A DNA stretch of 64,000 nt, taken from contig NMRA01000033.1 of NCBI GenBank assembly GCA_002633005.1, positions 1,038,068 through 1,102,067 on the forward strand, in the 5' to 3' direction. The translations under genes and the position numbers were made by a program. Positions 61,064 to 64,000 of the stretch are shown here, one piece after another. Below the pieces are notes generated by a model. The model saw only the letters and a list, made by a program, of their open reading frames with translations, had not been told where the DNA came from and did no database searches. Source of the stretch: Phoronis australis. Taxonomy: Eukaryota; Phoronida; Phoronidae. How positions within the stretch are numbered: position 1 is the stretch's first letter; every line of letters starts with the position of its first letter.

Positions 61064-61265
61064 CTGAAACGACATCAATAAAAACAAATCAGTTTGCGTT
61101 CACCAAAGGTTTAGTATTAGTGTAGACATTTTGGTAGTGGGAATTCACTCTCCTCAAAGTATGTGTGTAATTTTGTACTTTGTTCTGCAATCGTACGTCA
61201 CATTTCCCTTAGCGTGACACATCCTTCCTTTTCTTCATGAAAATCGTCCATAAGGATATGCTGCT

Positions 61266-62323
61266 TACTATCTCAGTAGAACAATTTGATAGATCAACAG
61301 ATGTTCTGATATCTAGTGACCACGTTTGGGATTTTTATCAACAAACGAATAGTTCCAGGTTAATTGTTCTGATTTGATAACAGCAATAGTGAAGGAACGT
61401 TAAAAAAGTCATATGACGTTTGCTGGAACGAGTTTCGACTGTACTACTAGTTTCTTATGAATAAAACAGCTTGAATAAAGTTCTGTTTCAAATGGAAATC
61501 CTACTCTATCCTGATGTAAAATGGTTCGAGACGTGTTGGTATCGTTGAGTAAGCTGGGTTATAATTTCAATTGATACACAGTAGGAAGTACTTATGTATC
61601 TTTGCTGAGACGCTGCTGACCGTTTTCGTCACATGTCAATTTACTTGTCTTAAACTCTCCCCAGTACCTACCTTTGCACTGTGTCTCGTGACAATGTTCA
61701 AATGCCTCTAATTATTTATGTAGTGTGGTTACACAGATTTCCGATGATCACGTTTGGTGAGACTGTTAGCCCTTATATAATTGATCAAACCTGAACCGAT
61801 CAATGCTTATCGTCTGTCTGCTGAATCAATGTAGATCAATTGTGTTTGGTTGTACGACGGATACACAAACGAGAAACCGAATATATAATCCCAACCGATA
61901 AAAATGTCGTGAAGTTGGCAAGCGCAAATTGGCTAAATACCGGGTTTCATAACGGTTTACGGCTGTAACTTCGTTAGAGATTTCCAATTAAATCTAGAGG
62001 ATTGTGTGCATATTAAAGTTTATGGCGGAGTTTGTAGGTAGTGATAACTCAAGGCTGGCAGGCAAAACAAATGCGTTTTCAACACGTACATGTATATCTC
62101 TCCAACGGTCAATTATTTCAACAGTCGTGAGGCTGGGTTGCTATAAAATATTCCGTTTCCCATTTGACCGATTCTAAAACTACCACGGTTCCGACCATTC
62201 CACATGAATGATTGAATACGTTTAACCAATGCACTTACAGTTAATGTTGTCGCGAACGAGATGTGTCGTTGGTTCAAAATTAGGTAGTAACTGAGGAATC
62301 CATTTTTTTTGCGATTCAGACAT
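61266..62323 (-). CDS. Possible upstream exons of the TRPV gene
   Basis: Exon 62239-62323 would encode MSESQKKWIPQLLPNF ... and ends at a perfect GTAAGT donor leaving one base. A 44-nt segment at about 61266-61309, between CACTAG and GTAAGC, would join it in frame and lead in phase 0 into the main TRPV exon. The first exon looks coding. The middle one has a weak acceptor and may be chance. If real, the TRPV protein gains about 43 N-terminal residues. Confidence 0.3.
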
Positions 62324-63550
62324 TAATAAGGAACACGTTAGAAAAGTAAATGAATCTACACTGTCTATGTTACGGGCACTGGTGTAGTTTATGTTCAATG
62401 TCTTTTTTGTCACAGGTGACGCACGTTAGTTTTGAAACTACTCAAAGACGAGTGAATAGATCTGAGAAATGTAATCGTTCACCATATGCAAATACATGTA
62501 ACAATGACCTACATGAGAGATACATGTATCTCACTGTATTTGACTACTTGGCTTGATGCATTTTGTGTATATTCTAGACAAATACGTTGCTGTTTTGTTT
62601 ACGCAAAAATTATTAAAACTTATTCAGTAAAACTGCCGAGAAATCTTTCGCGACAAGCACGAATTATCCACATTGACCTACTATACATAGCACATGTACA
62701 AGAAATTTAAAAAAACATACCTAGAAAACACTGCGTGTAAACCACTGGGTTAGCAACTCGAAAATCAGATTTGTTTACATCTATTAATCCAACAGGCAAT
62801 TTGTAAACCTTTGGTCATAAACGTCTGCGAAATGTTCACCTCTTTATTCAAATGAACATTACCCAACGTAGCTGGGGTGTTTCTGAGTTAAGAGTCGAAG
62901 CAAATCAAACATTACGTGTAGCGTATCACCATACAAAACATGTTCTCTAATTGTAGATAATCTCTTAACGAGCGTTGTGTTACTGAATTCATATAAGCTC
63001 AGCAATCGGAAGTTACGGGACGTTTTTACAAGATAATTATAAAGGCTTGACAACTGTTTGCGCGTACGTGGTAAACATGACAATTTATTTTCGATTATTA
63101 CCTATTGATGAACAGATTCACGTGCAATTTCACTCATCATAATGCGCATGCCCAGGAGCTCAACCAGGCGTGATGAGAGCACGTGACATAGCGTGAGGGC
63201 AGTCAAAGAGGCGTTGTTAACTCGGGCGAGGAATCTAACTTTGCTTGTATGGCGAAATATTTGTAAAATTGTCCTGGTCACTGATAGGCTGGACAAGATT
63301 TTTTTTTCGTTTTCGGATGCAGCCGGTCGTCAAATTGAAAGTGTGTGTGTTTTTGCACTAGTCCAGTGCTAAATCAATTATTGCCAAACAGGCTATTATT
63401 ACACGACCAGTTGATGGTTCCATCAAGCTTCATTAAATCGATACTATATCTGTCCAATCAGCAAATTCTACAGACGCTCTGATGCAAATAGTTCCTCGAT
63501 CTTCATAATAGCTGCACACTAAATTGCCAACGTACAGCTATGTACATGTA
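62324..63550. other. Stretch without a supported gene
   Basis: Possible 5' flank of the TRPV gene. Only short frames are present, without domains. Confidence 0.4.
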
Positions 63551-63585
63551 TATGTGAGTGCGTGCGTGCGTGCGTGCGCGCGTGC

Positions 63586-63621
<36 letters not shown>
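63551..63621 (+). repeat. (GCGT)n/(GT)n microsatellite
   Basis: GTGCGTGCGT units followed by about 15 GT units. Confidence 0.95.
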
Positions 63622-63622
<1 letters not shown>

Positions 63623-64000
63623 CAAATCGATATCTTTTTTCAAATGTTTAATATTTGGCAAGCACAATGGTATACATTCAGTCTACAGGGCAGAAACGTT
63701 CATTATACGTAGATTTTGAGATATTAATATAGAAATATTCGATAGTAATATGTTGTATATAACATTGGATATAGACGTACATGTAAACTGAAAAGGAAAA
63801 ATATAATACTTAGAATATATCCACCAAAACACATGTGCACTTACAATGAATCCGTTATTAATTGATGAGTAGCTTCTGCTACAGTACCCAAAATCTGAAC
63901 CATTTTAGTAAGCGACGACAAATCAATCTATCGATAGAGTACTTACTGTACATACAAGTACTTACTAATGTTGTTGATGCGATTAAGGGACGATTGACTG

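Noticed and set aside
61064-61087. TRPV start 8 codons upstream at 61087
   Set aside because: That segment is the acceptor region of an intron (TTTCAG just before the chosen ATG).

Overview
This window is nuclear DNA from an animal, most likely a marine invertebrate. The evidence is metazoan gene families (caveolin, TRPV, THAP), GT-AG introns, low gene density, many dispersed and tandem repeats, a very frequent TACATGTA palindrome, and two nearly identical stretches that look like unmerged haplotypes of a highly polymorphic diploid. I cannot fix the phylum. Amphioxus, hemichordate, echinoderm or a spiralian would all fit.

Layout. 1-27 kb is mostly intergenic or intronic and repeat-rich. It holds candidate exons on the minus strand (3314-3496, 5557-5739, 9001-9197, 15722-15909) with good splice signals but no firm family. 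27.4-31.6 kb holds a three-exon minus-strand gene for a 644-residue coiled-coil protein of unknown family. Its long 3' exon looks like a stand-alone 602-codon ORF, but the first 15 codons are intron. A plus-strand first-exon candidate (32291-32407) starts divergently about 700 bp upstream, and next to it is a locus readable as exons on either strand. 36151-36511 is an assembly gap flanked by an inverted repeat and a CT microsatellite.

37.3-50.4 kb holds two tandem plus-strand caveolin genes, each with a short first exon and a 333-nt second exon, with the intron at the same place and phase. Between them lie a broken THAP-domain fragment touching a MITE, a second DNA-transposon-like element, and two minisatellites. 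The large intron of the second caveolin contains a 0.53-kb block present twice around a single N. One copy carries a 154-bp MITE and the other is the empty site.

50.4-58.2 kb has no gene I can support, only repeats. 58.2-61.1 kb is a minus-strand TRPV channel gene with almost the whole protein (948 residues) in one exon and an unusual selectivity-filter motif (GLCD). Possible upstream exons lie at 61.2-62.3 kb.

The genes do not form an operon or evident pathway. Caveolin and TRPV both act at the plasma membrane, but their proximity here carries no demonstrated functional meaning. The best discovery leads are the Cys-rich tandem caveolins, the atypical TRPV filter, the unassigned coiled-coil gene, the filled/empty MITE site pair, the THAP relic beside a MITE, and a degenerate hammerhead-like motif near 12.94 kb.
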